Shown one piece after another: positions 10,196 to 19,095 of a stretch of 64,000 nucleotides of DNA. The notes beneath the pieces were generated by a model that was given only the letters and a program-made list of their open reading frames with translations, was not told the origin of the DNA and searched no databases. Source of the DNA: Klebsiella pneumoniae (GTDB lineage Bacteria; Desulfobacterota; Binatia; UBA12015); NCBI GenBank assembly GCA_945872365.1, contig CAMBZJ010000008.1:1-64000 (forward strand), given 5' to 3'. The translations under genes and the position numbers were made by a program. Each line of letters starts with the position of its first letter. Within the stretch, counting starts at the first letter, position 1.

Positions 10196-11361
10196 TGCGC
10201 AACGTCTACCACCTCGCCCTCAAGGAATTCCTCCACCTCTGGCGGGACCGGCGCACCCTCGTCTTCCTCCTGCTCACGCCGTCGATCCTGACGGTTCTCT
10301 TCGGCTACGCGATCGGCAACCCCAAGGTCACGGCGATCCGCACCCGGGTCCTCGACCGCGACGGCGGTCGGATCGCCAACGAGTACGTCGAGGCGATCTC
10401 GAGTTCGCTCACCTTCAAGCCCGAGATCGTCGAGGACGCGACCGAGGCGGAAGTCGCGCGTGCCGAGGAGGACCTGCGGACGGACCGGATCGCCGCCTAC
10501 GTCGTACTGCCGGAAGGACTCACGCGGGACGCGGATGCCGGGCGCTCGGTCCGCGTGCGCGTGATCGTCGACGGCTCCGACACCTTCGCCGCACCGGCTG
10601 TGCTCCGCGAACTCGGCAGTACCACCGTGCAGCAGAACGCCTTCCTCGCGGCGAACCTCCGGGTACGCGATGGCCGGGCGGTCACGACCGAGGAGGGCCT
10701 TCACCAGGTCGCCCCGATCGAACTCGGGCACGAGCTGCGCTTCAATCCCGAGCTGAAGAGCCAGAACTTCGTCATGCCCGGCGTGATCGGGCTCATCCTG
10801 CAACTGCTCACCGTCATCGTGATGTCGACCTCGATCGCGCGCGAACGCGAACGTGGCACCATGGACCAGCTCGCCGTGACGCCACTCACGCCGGCCGAGA
10901 TCTTCGTGGGGAAGCTGCTGCCCTACTTCCTGATCTCGCTCCTCGTGACGATCAACGTGATGCTGCTCGCGCGCTGGCTCTTCGGCGTCTCGCTCCAGGG
11001 ACACTACCCGGTCGTCGCCGCACTCGTGGTTTCCTTCATCCTCGGCTCGCTCGGCGTGGGCCAGATGATCTCGATCATCTCGCGCAACCAGAGCCAGGCG
11101 GTGCAGCTGGCCGTGACGTTCATCCTGCCGGCCTTCGTCCTCTCAGGGGCCTTCGTGCCGATCGAGACCCAGCCCGAGAGCGTGCGGCCGGTCGCCTACC
11201 TCTTCCCGCTCACCTACTTCTGCCGGGGCTTCCGGGCGGCCCTGCTGAGGCAGGCGACCATGTTCGACGTGCGCGGTGACCTGCTCGCGATGCTGCTCTT
11301 CGTGGTCGCGACCTTCGGTGCGTCGGTGCTCATGCTTCGCGCCCGCCCCGACGCGCGCTGA
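10195..11361 (+). CDS. ABC-2 type transporter permease (YbhS/YbhR-like)
   Basis: A 388-residue inner-membrane subunit starting MRNVYHLALKEFLHLWRD, with one N-terminal helix (about 23-42), a large periplasmic loop, and a C-terminal bundle of about five helices. The segment ARERERGTMDQLAVTPL precedes the second helix, as is typical of ABC-2 exporters. The ATG at 10195 overlaps the ATPase stop by one base. With the TolC-family protein it should form a trans-envelope exporter, but the membrane-fusion (HlyD-type) adaptor normally found in such operons is missing. Confidence 0.9.
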   Translation: MRNVYHLALKEFLHLWRDRRTLVFLLLTPSILTVLFGYAIGNPKVTAIRTRVLDRDGGRIANEYVEAISSSLTFKPEIVEDATEAEVARAEEDLRTDRIAAYVVLPEGLTRDADAGRSVRVRVIVDGSDTFAAPAVLRELGSTTVQQNAFLAANLRVRDGRAVTTEEGLHQVAPIELGHELRFNPELKSQNFVMPGVIGLILQLLTVIVMSTSIARERERGTMDQLAVTPLTPAEIFVGKLLPYFLISLLVTINVMLLARWLFGVSLQGHYPVVAALVVSFILGSLGVGQMISIISRNQSQAVQLAVTFILPAFVLSGAFVPIETQPESVRPVAYLFPLTYFCRGFRAALLRQATMFDVRGDLLAMLLFVVATFGASVLMLRARPDAR

Positions 11362-11378
11362 CAGCCGCAGGGCCGGCG

Positions 11379-11406
11379 CGCAGGGTGCGCGACCTCCCGC
11401 CCTGCG
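11379..11406. terminator. Hairpin between convergent permease and folE genes
   Basis: CGCAGGG at 11379-11385 pairs exactly with CCCTGCG at 11400-11406 across a 14-base loop. It lies between the stop of the plus-strand permease gene and the stop of folE, where a bidirectional terminator would be expected. It has no T-run. Confidence 0.3.
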
Positions 11407-11469
11407 TCGGTCTCGGCTCGCTGCCGAACGAAGGTGCGTGGCCGCCGCCCGACGCGCCGACGAGGACTC

Positions 11470-12024
11470 TCAGCGGCGACGGAGACCGTTGATGAGCGTC
11501 ATGAACTCGTCGCGGGTCGCCTGGTGGTCGCGGAAGACGCCGAACATCGCGCTCGTCGCGACAAAGGAGTTCTGCTTTTCCACACCGCGCATGCGCATGC
11601 AGAGGTGCTCCCCCTCGACGACGACCGCCACGCCCTCGGGCTTGAGCACGTCCATGAGAAGCTGGGCGATCTGCTTCGTCATGCGCTCCTGGACCTGGAG
11701 GCGTCGCGAGTACACGTCGACGATCCGGGCGAGCTTCGAGATGCCGACGATCTTACCCTTCGGGATGTAGGCGATGTGGGCCTTGCCGAAGAAGGGCAGC
11801 ATGTGGTGCTCGCACATCGAGTAGAAGTCGATGTCCTTCATCACGATCATCTCGGAGTACTCTTCGGTGAAGAGCGCCCCCTGGATGATCGCCTCGGGAT
11901 CCTGATCGTAGCCTCGGGTCATCTCGCGCAGGGCGCGGGCGACTCGTTCGGGTGTCTTCAGAAGCCCTTCGCGCTGCGGATCCTCCCCGAGCGCATCGAG
12001 CATCGCGCGGACGTGATCTTCCAC
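11470..12024 (-). CDS. folE: GTP cyclohydrolase I
   Basis: The 184-residue enzyme converts GTP to dihydroneopterin triphosphate, the first step of folate (or queuosine/pterin) synthesis. Zinc-site motifs MCEHHMLPF and EHLCMRMRG are present, as are the central [10 protein letters not shown] and the ending HQATRDEFM. The start is GTG 12024, directly after a strong AGGGGG ribosome-binding site and giving normal family length. It follows the APH-fold gene by only eight bases, so the two are probably cotranscribed. Confidence 0.95.
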   Translation of the reverse strand: MEDHVRAMLDALGEDPQREGLLKTPERVARALREMTRGYDQDPEAIIQGALFTEEYSEMIVMKDIDFYSMCEHHMLPFFGKAHIAYIPKGKIVGISKLARIVDVYSRRLQVQERMTKQIAQLLMDVLKPEGVAVVVEGEHLCMRMRGVEKQNSFVATSAMFGVFRDHQATRDEFMTLINGLRRR

Positions 12025-12032
12025 GGATCCCC

Positions 12033-13154
12033 CTATTTCGTTGGTCGCTTCTCGACCTGCTTGACCTTCTGGTAGCGGCGGTAGTCGTAGCCGGTCGCCA
12101 TGGCGAGCAGCATCGGCTCCATCCCGCCGTCGCGTTCGCGGCGCAGTACCGAGAGGCGATCGAGATGGTCCTTGAACCCGCGCACGGCGAGGCGCTGCTC
12201 GTCGGACTCCGGCCCGTCTCCGAGGACTTCCTCCGGCATGCGGCCTTCGGTGATCGCCGCCAGGCCGGCCTGTGCGCCCGGGGTCGCCATGACCTGCGCG
12301 AGGCGGGTGATCGTCAGGCGCAGGGCCGAAAAGCGCAACTCGTTGGGGAAGGCGTCCCATTCCGCGAGCGAAAGCGTCCGCGCCGATTCGTAGCCGGCGA
12401 TGAGCGCCTCGAAGCGCTTGATGTCGTAGCGGGCGTCGACGAAGCAGAACGCGTTCAGCGCAGTCGCGAGATCGAAGATGAAACGCCCGCGGGAACCCAT
12501 CTCGAAGTCGAGAATGCCCACGACCTTGTCGCCCTTGATGAGCAGGCTGCCCGGGTGCAGTTCACCGTGGATCACACCCTTGGGCAACTTCGTCTCCAGG
12601 TAGCTGCCGAGGTACTCGATCTCCTCGTCCAGAGTGCGGACGATCTTCTTGAAGTACGGCGGTAGCCCACCGCGCGCGTCGGCATAGGTGTCCGCGATCC
12701 CCTCGAAGGTGAACCGGTTCTCGACGCCCTTCTTGTAGCCCTTGCCGATGACGTGGAGTTCCGCGAGCACGCGGCCGATGCCCTCGATCTGGGCCATCGT
12801 GAGTTGCGCGACTTCGATCTGGTGACCGTCGATGTGCTCGTAGGCGATCAGGCTCTGGCCGGCGTAGTCCCGGTAGAGCCGGCTGTTGCGGTCGGCGAGC
12901 GGTTGCGGGCACGGAAAACCATGCTTGCGCAGGAAGAGCAGGAAATCGATCTCGCGCTTGACCTCGATCTCGCCGCGCAGGCCGTCGAAGCGCAGGATCG
13001 ACTTGCCGCGACCCGCCTCGAGCAGGATGTGCCGCGAGGTACCCGCTTGCCGGCACCAGGCCGGCGGAGCCGGGGCGACCGCACTCAGCTTGCCGAGGCC
13101 GTAGTCCTCGGCGATCTCCGCTATGGCGCGTCGGTCGAATGCTGCTTCGGTCAT
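12033..13154 (-). CDS. APH/homoserine-kinase-II-fold protein with degenerate catalytic loop
   Basis: The 373-residue protein has the fold signatures of the aminoglycoside phosphotransferase/ThrB-like kinase superfamily. A nucleotide-binding N-lobe begins around residue 20, a hinge contains IAYEHIDG, and the catalytic loop is at 196-203. Canonical members read HGDxHPGN; this one reads HGELHPGS, so the base Asp is Glu198 and the metal-binding Asn is Ser203. The later metal Asp is kept (Asp216 in ILDFEMG). It may be an altered kinase or a pseudokinase. ATG 13154 gives a normal N-terminus. Substrate is unknown; the folE neighbour gives no firm clue. Confidence 0.75.
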   Translation of the reverse strand: MTEAAFDRRAIAEIAEDYGLGKLSAVAPAPPAWCRQAGTSRHILLEAGRGKSILRFDGLRGEIEVKREIDFLLFLRKHGFPCPQPLADRNSRLYRDYAGQSLIAYEHIDGHQIEVAQLTMAQIEGIGRVLAELHVIGKGYKKGVENRFTFEGIADTYADARGGLPPYFKKIVRTLDEEIEYLGSYLETKLPKGVIHGELHPGSLLIKGDKVVGILDFEMGSRGRFIFDLATALNAFCFVDARYDIKRFEALIAGYESARTLSLAEWDAFPNELRFSALRLTITRLAQVMATPGAQAGLAAITEGRMPEEVLGDGPESDEQRLAVRGFKDHLDRLSVLRRERDGGMEPMLLAMATGYDYRRYQKVKQVEKRPTK

Positions 13155-13254
13155 CGACGAAAAGCCCTGCCCGGCCCTGCTGACGTTTCTCCGGCGCTCG
13201 CCGTTCGCTCCGGGTTCTCCGCGACACCTCTTGCCAAGCGCACCGGAACGCATT

Positions 13255-13283
13255 CCCTTAAGGCACGCCGGGTGCCGCGTCAA
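13255..13283 (-). promoter_or_regulatory. Candidate sigma-70-type promoter for the APH-fold/folE pair
   Basis: On the minus strand TTGACG (13283-13278) is separated by exactly 17 bases from TAAGGG (13260-13255), about 100 bases before the start at 13154. The -35 is strong; the -10 is poor. It lies in a 166-base non-coding gap that is less GC-rich than its surroundings and holds nothing else I recognise. Confidence 0.33.
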
Positions 13284-13320
13284 CTTTTTCCCGGTTCCGG
13301 AGGGTCTCTGCCGCGCCGCG

Positions 13321-15936
13321 TCAGGGGCGCCGGCGCGGCGCGCGAGGCGCCCGGGTCGGCCGCTTGCCGCTTGCGCTCGGGCGCGGCGACGCACGGCGAC
13401 CCGCGAGGCGGGCGATGATCGCGTCGGCGACCGCTTCGGTGCTGGCCGTGCCGCCGAGGTCTCCGGTGCGGCCACGACGGTTGCGGGTCACCTCGAGGAC
13501 CGCCGCCTGCAGCCGTCCCGCCGCCGCCTCCTCGCCGAGCCGCTCGAGTAGCAGCACCGACGAGAGGATCACCGCAAGCGGATTCGCGCGGTTGCGGCCC
13601 GCGATGCCCGGCGCCGTGCCGTGGACCGCCTCGAAGATCGCGCAGCGGACACCGAGATTCGCCGACGGGGTCACACCGAGACCGCCGACCAGACCGGCAC
13701 AGAGGTCGGAGACGATGTCGCCGTAGAGATTCTCGAGGAGCAGGACGTCGAACTGGCGCGGGTCGAGCACGAGTTGCATGCAGGCGTTGTCGACGATCAT
13801 CTCGTCGTAGGCGATCCGCGGGTGACGCCGTGCGACGCGCCGGGCACAGTCGAGGAATAGCCCGTCGGAGAGCTTCATGATGTTCGCCTTGTGGATCGAC
13901 ATCACCTTGCGGCGGCCATGCTCCTCCGCGAAGCGGAAGGCGAACTCCGCGATGCGCGTCGAGGCCCGAGCGGTGATGACCTTCACGCTCTCGACCACGC
14001 CCGGGGCGATCTGGTGCTCGATGCCGGAGTAGAGGCTCTCGGTATTCTCGCGCACGACGACCAGGTCGACGTGGTCGTAACGCGAGACGACACCGGGGAT
14101 GCTGCGGATCGGACGCAGGTTGGCGTATAGGTCGAAGGTCTTGCGCAGCGCGACGTTCACGCTACGAAAACCGGCACCGATCTGGGTCTCGAGCGGCCCC
14201 TTCAGGGCGACCTTGTTGCGGCGGATCGACTGGACGAGCGACTCGGGAATCGGCGTCCCGTCCTCGAGCAGGGCCTCCCGCCCGGCCCGCTGTCGATCCC
14301 ACTCGATCTCGACGCCGGTCGCGGCGATGACGCGGACCGCGGCCGCGACGACCTCCGGCCCGATGCCGTCGCCCGGGATGAGCGTCACACGGTGGAGCGC
14401 GCGCCGATCCGGCCCCGCCGCGCGGTTGCTCCGCGACGCCTTCGCCGGTCGATCCGCGGATCCGTCGGATGCACGGGCCATGCGGAGCGCGCTAGCACGG
14501 GCGCCGCTGCGCGGCCAAGGCACCCGATCTGGAGCGGCCGGGCGCGCAAACCCGACGACGGGTGGAACCCGCCCTTCGTGCAACGCGATCACCACGTCCA
14601 TGACGTTGGTCCCGGTCGGACCGGTGACCAACCCGCCGCCGTGGCGCGCAAAGAAGCCGAAGGAGTCGTGTGCCGCGAGCGCACGCGCGACCTCGGTCCG
14701 ACCGGCGCGACGAAGGAGGCTGCCGTCGAGGATCGCGCCCGCGGCCGGCGTCGGCCCGTCGACGCCGTCGGTACCCGCCGCGAGCAGGGTCCAGCCGGTC
14801 CCGGCGAGGTGCTCCGCGGCCGCCAGGGCGAATTCCTGGTTGCGCCCACCGCGGCCGCGACTGCCGCTCGCAGCGACGACCGTCTCGCCACCGGCGAGCA
14901 CGCAGAGCGGGCGCCACGGGCGGCGCGGCAGCACCTCGGCAAAGCTCCGCGCCGCCGTGGCCGCCTCGCCCTCGATCGGGTCGGGCAGCCGACGCACCGC
15001 GTAACCGAGCGAGCGGGCGCGCCTGGCCGCCGCGGCAAGGGCGGTCGCGTTGGAGCCGATCACGATCGCCCGCGACCGGGCCACCTCCGGATCGCCCGGC
15101 TTGACCGTCTCACCGCGACCGGGCGAGGCCGCGCCTCGCTCGAGGTGACGCAGGACGGAGCGCGGCACTTCGCTGCGCGCCACCGCCGACAGGAGCAGCG
15201 CGAGAGCCTGCGCGAACGTCGTCGGATCGGCGACGGCGGGCCCCGAGCCGATCGTCGACGGGTCGTCGCCGACGACGTCGGACATCGCGAGCGTCCACAC
15301 CATGCGCGGTGCGGACAGGCGCAGCAGCCCGCCGCCCTTGACGGCGGAAACGTGCTTGCGCACGGCGTTCAGGGCCGCGATCGGCAGGCCCGAGCGAAAC
15401 AGCAGACGCTGCAGCCGCACCTCGTCCGCGTCCGGGATGCCGCGTGCTGGCATCGCGAGAAGCGCCGACGCACCGCCGCTCAGCAGGAGCAGGACGGGCT
15501 CGCCCTTCGGACGCCGCCGCAGGGCCGCGACGAGTCGTCGCGTCGCCGCAAGACTGCCACGGCCGGGGATCGGATGCTCGCCGCGCAGGATCGTGACGCC
15601 ACCGATCCGTTCGGGTGCGGCCGAACGGGAGCGCGCACCGGGGGCACGCGGCGCAATGACGATGCCGCGCACGCCGGGGATTGCGCGGACCGCACCGCGG
15701 GCCATCGCGACCGACGCCTTGCCCGCTCCCGCGATCCAGGGGCCGGGCGGCGGCTCGGGGAGACGACCGCGCCTCGGGGACTCCCCGCGCCGCCCTGCCG
15801 GGCTTCGCTCAGCGCCGCGCAGCCAGCGCCATACGAGCCGCTCGGGGTCGACGGCAAGGAGGGCCGCTTCGAAGATGGCCCGGGCGTCGTCGCGCCGGCG
15901 ACCGGGGCCGTGCGGGTGCTTGCGACGTTCCTTCAG
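13321..15936 (-). CDS. Glycerate 2-kinase (MOFRL) fused to NAD-type isocitrate dehydrogenase
   Basis: One uninterrupted frame encodes two enzymes. Residues about 15-470 are a DUF4147-MOFRL glycerate 2-kinase: AIFEAALLAVDPERL, GAGKASVAMARG, SGGASAL, ending in GPTGTNVMDV. A linker of about 45 residues (470-515) precedes an isocitrate/isopropylmalate dehydrogenase fold: TLIPGDGIGPE, LRKTFDLYAN, VRENTESLYSGIEH, DAxxxQLV-type region, HGTAPGIAG. The sequence is IDH3-like rather than LeuB-like. A basic Pro/Arg tail ends the protein. Kinase homology extends upstream of the first ATG (15705), and the only frame-compatible start is CTG 15936, overlapping the dksA-like stop as CTGA (871 residues). An assembly error joining two genes is possible. 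Confidence 0.8.
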   Translation of the reverse strand: MKERRKHPHGPGRRRDDARAIFEAALLAVDPERLVWRWLRGAERSPAGRRGESPRRGRLPEPPPGPWIAGAGKASVAMARGAVRAIPGVRGIVIAPRAPGARSRSAAPERIGGVTILRGEHPIPGRGSLAATRRLVAALRRRPKGEPVLLLLSGGASALLAMPARGIPDADEVRLQRLLFRSGLPIAALNAVRKHVSAVKGGGLLRLSAPRMVWTLAMSDVVGDDPSTIGSGPAVADPTTFAQALALLLSAVARSEVPRSVLRHLERGAASPGRGETVKPGDPEVARSRAIVIGSNATALAAAARRARSLGYAVRRLPDPIEGEAATAARSFAEVLPRRPWRPLCVLAGGETVVAASGSRGRGGRNQEFALAAAEHLAGTGWTLLAAGTDGVDGPTPAAGAILDGSLLRRAGRTEVARALAAHDSFGFFARHGGGLVTGPTGTNVMDVVIALHEGRVPPVVGFARPAAPDRVPWPRSGARASALRMARASDGSADRPAKASRSNRAAGPDRRALHRVTLIPGDGIGPEVVAAAVRVIAATGVEIEWDRQRAGREALLEDGTPIPESLVQSIRRNKVALKGPLETQIGAGFRSVNVALRKTFDLYANLRPIRSIPGVVSRYDHVDLVVVRENTESLYSGIEHQIAPGVVESVKVITARASTRIAEFAFRFAEEHGRRKVMSIHKANIMKLSDGLFLDCARRVARRHPRIAYDEMIVDNACMQLVLDPRQFDVLLLENLYGDIVSDLCAGLVGGLGVTPSANLGVRCAIFEAVHGTAPGIAGRNRANPLAVILSSVLLLERLGEEAAAGRLQAAVLEVTRNRRGRTGDLGGTASTEAVADAIIARLAGRRASPRPSASGKRPTRAPRAPRRRP

Positions 15937-16400
15937 CCGTTCTCTTCTTCCGACTCGCCGACCGCGAAGCGGCGCAGCCCGCGCTCGTCGTCAGGACGGC
16001 GCATCTGCTTGGCTTCGCGCTCCTGGTCGGACTGGCAGCTGATGCAGAGCCGCGAGAAGGGCAGCGCCTTCAGTCGCTCCTCGGCGATGTCGAGTTCGCA
16101 GACCTCGCACAGGCCGTAGGTCCCCGCCTTGATCCGCCCGAGCGCATCGTCGATCGCCTGGAGTTTCAGGCGGTCGCGGTCGGAGAGGATCAGGCTGATG
16201 TCCCGATCGCGCTCCTCGCTCGCCAGGTCGTAGGTATCCATACCCTCGTCCTTGCTGCCCTCTCGGGTGTATTGCGCGTCGTGCTCGATGCCCTCGAGCA
16301 CCTGCTCGCGCATCGCCAGCAGGGAAGTCTTTGCGGTCTTCAGGAAGGGCTTGCGCAGGACCTTCTTGCCGCCGCCGCGAGTCGAAGCAGTGGATGCCAT
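15933..16400 (-). CDS. DksA/TraR-family zinc-finger transcription factor
   Basis: The 155-residue protein has a Lys-rich N-terminus, a coiled-coil-like middle and a C-terminal four-cysteine zinc finger (CEVC ... CISC). This is the layout of DksA-type proteins that enter the RNA polymerase secondary channel and modulate transcription with ppGpp. The coiled-coil tip acidic residues are not obvious, so whether it acts as true DksA is open. Its stop overlaps the CTG start of the downstream kinase-dehydrogenase fusion. The gap up to rimO (16401-16494) holds no recognised element. Confidence 0.85.
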   Translation of the reverse strand: MASTASTRGGGKKVLRKPFLKTAKTSLLAMREQVLEGIEHDAQYTREGSKDEGMDTYDLASEERDRDISLILSDRDRLKLQAIDDALGRIKAGTYGLCEVCELDIAEERLKALPFSRLCISCQSDQEREAKQMRRPDDERGLRRFAVGESEEENG

Positions 16401-16494
16401 GGGGCGGCGAGCCTAGGCATGGTGCGGCGCCGTGTCAACCTTGGTCGGCGAGAAGCCCTCGGCGAGAGGCCCGGGGCGGGCCAAGCCGCGGTGC

Positions 16495-17859
16495 TCAGTT
16501 CTTCTCCCCGGCGACGCTCCCCTCGAGGTCGTAGGTGCTCGTCCGGGTGATGCGGACCGGCAGGATCCGGCCCTCCTCGAGGGCCGGCGAGCGGGCGAGC
16601 AGGGTGACGCCGTCGATGTCCGCAGCCTGCCCCTGGGTGCGACCGTACCAGCGCCCGTTGTCGAGCCGGCCGCAGACGAGGACCGGCAGGGTTTCGCCGA
16701 GTTGCAGCAGGTTGCGCTCGCGGGCGATGCGCGCCTGGAGGCGCATCGCCCGGCGGCGGCGCGCCTCCTTGGTCTTCTCGGGTACCTGCCCGTCGAGGGT
16801 GCCCGCGGCCGTGTCCTCCTCCTGCGAGTAGCGGAACACGCCCACCCGCTCGAAGCGCATCTCCTCGAGGAAGCCCAGAAGCTGCTCGAAATCCTCCTCG
16901 GTCTCGCCCGGGAAGCCGACGATGAAAGACGAGCGCAGCACGACGCCCGGCACGATCTCGCGGATGCGCCCAACGAGTTCCCGCAGCCGCCCCGAGACCC
17001 CCTCGCGCCCGCGTCGCATGCGGCGCAGGACCGAGTCGCTCGCGTGCTGCAGCGGCATGTCGACGTAGGAGCAGATGCGCGGCTCGCGGGCGATCAGCCG
17101 CAGGAGGTCGTCCCCGACGTGCTGCGGGTAGACGTAGAGCAGCCGGAACCAGTCGATGCCCTCCACCTCGAGCAGCGCCTCGAGAAGCCGGCGGAGGTCG
17201 GCGCCGTCGTCGCGGTCCGCGCCGTAGTTCGTCAGGTCCTGCGCGATCAGGTTCAATTCGCGCACGCCACCGCCCGCGAGCCGCCGCGCCTCCTCGACGA
17301 GCGACGGGATGCTGCGACTCTCCTGGCGGCCGCGGATCTTCGGGATGATGCAGAACGAGCAGGTGCGATTGCAGCCCTCGGCGATCTTGAGAAACGACGT
17401 ATAGAACGGCGTCGACTGGATGCGCGGAGCGTCGGCCGGCGGCAGGACGTGCTGGGCGCCGATGTAAGCCGGTCGCTCCCCGGGCGCATCGAGCAGCCTC
17501 GGCAGGTCCATGAAGTCGCCGGTGCCGACAAAGACGTCCACTTCGGGGATGCTCTCCCGCAGCGACGACCCAAAGCGCTCGGCGAGGCATCCGGTCACGA
17601 TGAGCCGGCTCGCGCGGCCCGCCTCCTTGTGGCGGGCGAGGTCGAGGATCGCGTCGATCGACTCCTCCTTCGCCTCGTCGATAAAGGCGCAGGTGTTGAC
17701 CACCAGCACGTCGGCCTCGGCGGGATCCATCACCAGCCGATGCCCGTCGCGCACGAGCAGGCCCTGCATCACCTCGCCGTCGACGAGGTTCTTCGGGCAG
17801 CCGAGCGAGAGGAAGTGGATCCGCTTGCCGGCGGCGATCGTGGTGTGCGGTTCCGCCAT
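16495..17859 (-). CDS. rimO: Ribosomal protein S12 methylthiotransferase
   Basis: The 454-residue radical-SAM enzyme modifies an aspartate of ribosomal protein S12. It begins with the UPF0004 domain (LSLGCPKNLVDGE, plus further cysteines VNTCAF and TGCLAE). The radical-SAM cluster motif CNRTCSFC is near residue 155, followed by the RimO-specific IPKIRGRQESR, and a C-terminal TRAM domain. Its ATG shares a base with the yajQ stop (TGATG). Confidence 0.96.
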   Translation of the reverse strand: MAEPHTTIAAGKRIHFLSLGCPKNLVDGEVMQGLLVRDGHRLVMDPAEADVLVVNTCAFIDEAKEESIDAILDLARHKEAGRASRLIVTGCLAERFGSSLRESIPEVDVFVGTGDFMDLPRLLDAPGERPAYIGAQHVLPPADAPRIQSTPFYTSFLKIAEGCNRTCSFCIIPKIRGRQESRSIPSLVEEARRLAGGGVRELNLIAQDLTNYGADRDDGADLRRLLEALLEVEGIDWFRLLYVYPQHVGDDLLRLIAREPRICSYVDMPLQHASDSVLRRMRRGREGVSGRLRELVGRIREIVPGVVLRSSFIVGFPGETEEDFEQLLGFLEEMRFERVGVFRYSQEEDTAAGTLDGQVPEKTKEARRRRAMRLQARIARERNLLQLGETLPVLVCGRLDNGRWYGRTQGQAADIDGVTLLARSPALEEGRILPVRITRTSTYDLEGSVAGEKN

Positions 17860-18344
17860 CAGTCGCGCATGTTCGTGAACTGGAGCGGCCGCTTGTAGTC
17901 GGCCGCGCGCAGCGCCTGAATCACCTTCTGGAGCTCGTCGCGCTGCTTCGCGGTGACGCGGACCTGTTCGTCCTGCACCTGCGCCTGGACCTTGAGCTTG
18001 GTCTCCTTGATCAGCTTCACGACCTCGCGGGCGGCGTCGCCGTCGAGTCCCTGGAGCACCTTGATCGTCTGCCGGGCGGTTCCGGCCGAGGCCGGCTCGA
18101 TCTTGCCGTAGTCGAGCGACTTCAGATCGACACCCCGCTTGGCAAGCTTCGCCTGGAGCACCTCGACGACCGCCTTCACCTTGAAATCGTCGTCGGAGTG
18201 GATCTGGATGCCTTCCTTGTCCATCTCGATCTCGGTCTTCGTTCCCTTGAAGTCGTAGCGCTGCAGGATTTCCTTGCGGGTTTGCTGGAGCGCGTTCTGG
18301 ACTTCCTGCGTGTCGACCTCGGACACCACGTCGAAGGACGGCAT
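17859..18344 (-). CDS. YajQ-family nucleotide-binding protein
   Basis: A 161-residue protein starting MPSFDVVSEVDTQEV and ending QFTNMRD, hallmarks of the UPF0234/YajQ family. Members bind nucleotides; in Xanthomonas a homologue binds cyclic di-GMP. ATG 18344 follows the strong ribosome-binding site GGGAGGAAG, although the frame is open upstream. It is embedded in the ftsK-lolA-yajQ-rimO operon. Confidence 0.95.
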   Translation of the reverse strand: MPSFDVVSEVDTQEVQNALQQTRKEILQRYDFKGTKTEIEMDKEGIQIHSDDDFKVKAVVEVLQAKLAKRGVDLKSLDYGKIEPASAGTARQTIKVLQGLDGDAAREVVKLIKETKLKVQAQVQDEQVRVTAKQRDELQKVIQALRAADYKRPLQFTNMRD

Positions 18345-18375
18345 CGGCTCTTCCTCCCTTGCGTCGAAAGGCGGT

Positions 18376-19095
18376 TCAGCGGGCGGGGGACTCCTGCACG
18401 TCGGTCCCCGCCGGCGGCTCGAAGCGGAAAAGCGCCGGGTCGAGCGGCCGGTTGCGGACCAGTCCACGCAGCGCGACGCGCGTCGTGTTCCCGATCGAGT
18501 CGCGGATGATAGCGGCGCGGATGTCGAATGTCACGGGATCGAGCTCGAGTTCGAGCGAGCCGAGCACGGCCTGAGGGTCGTCGAGCGGATCGAGGCGAAG
18601 CCGCACCGAGCCGTCCCCAGCCGGCGCGATGAGCGTCGGGCGGAAGTCGCGCTCCACGCTGGCGACGCCGAGCAGGAAGGACACCGGGGTGCGCGATTCG
18701 AAGGCGTCGCGCAGGGGCGCCCGCAGGACCTGCTTGTCCGCCGGCTGGTGGATCCAGAGGTACTCCCCGTCGCAGACGATCGTCTGCTCGTCGGGCTTCT
18801 CGTAGCGCCAGAGCATCCGCCCCGGGCGCTGGAACCAGACCTTGCCCGAGGAGCGCAGGACCTGGCCCCCGCTCTCGATCTTCATCTCCTGGTCGAAGTC
18901 GGCGGAGAACGTCTCGGTCGCATCATAGCGTCGCTGCACCCGCTGCGTCGCGGTCTCGGCCGAGAGGGCCGGCGAGGTCGGCTTTGCCGGCCCCGCGACC
19001 CGGGCCGCCGCCGGCGCGCGGGCCTCCGACGGAGGCGGCGCAGCGGCGAGCAGGAGGAGGGCGAGGAACGCAGGGCGGCCGGAGCCGGTCTTCAT
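18376..19095 (-). CDS. lolA: Outer-membrane lipoprotein carrier protein
   Basis: The 239-residue periplasmic chaperone would accept lipoproteins from LolCDE and pass them to the outer membrane. It has an N-terminal signal segment (LALLLLAAAPPPSEARA), then LolA-family features: FSADFDQEMKI, GKVWFQRPGRMLWRYEKP and IWIHQP-like region. The ATG at 19095 follows GGAGGG and overlaps the ftsK stop as ATGA. A 25-residue Ala/Pro linker sits between signal and domain. Confidence 0.93.
   Translation of the reverse strand: MKTGSGRPAFLALLLLAAAPPPSEARAPAAARVAGPAKPTSPALSAETATQRVQRRYDATETFSADFDQEMKIESGGQVLRSSGKVWFQRPGRMLWRYEKPDEQTIVCDGEYLWIHQPADKQVLRAPLRDAFESRTPVSFLLGVASVERDFRPTLIAPAGDGSVRLRLDPLDDPQAVLGSLELELDPVTFDIRAAIIRDSIGNTTRVALRGLVRNRPLDPALFRFEPPAGTDVQESPAR

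Noticed and set aside
13321-14481. Treating the isocitrate dehydrogenase as a separate gene starting at ATG 14481.
   Set aside because: There is no stop codon for the kinase before this point and no ribosome-binding site before the ATG; the kinase frame reads straight through.
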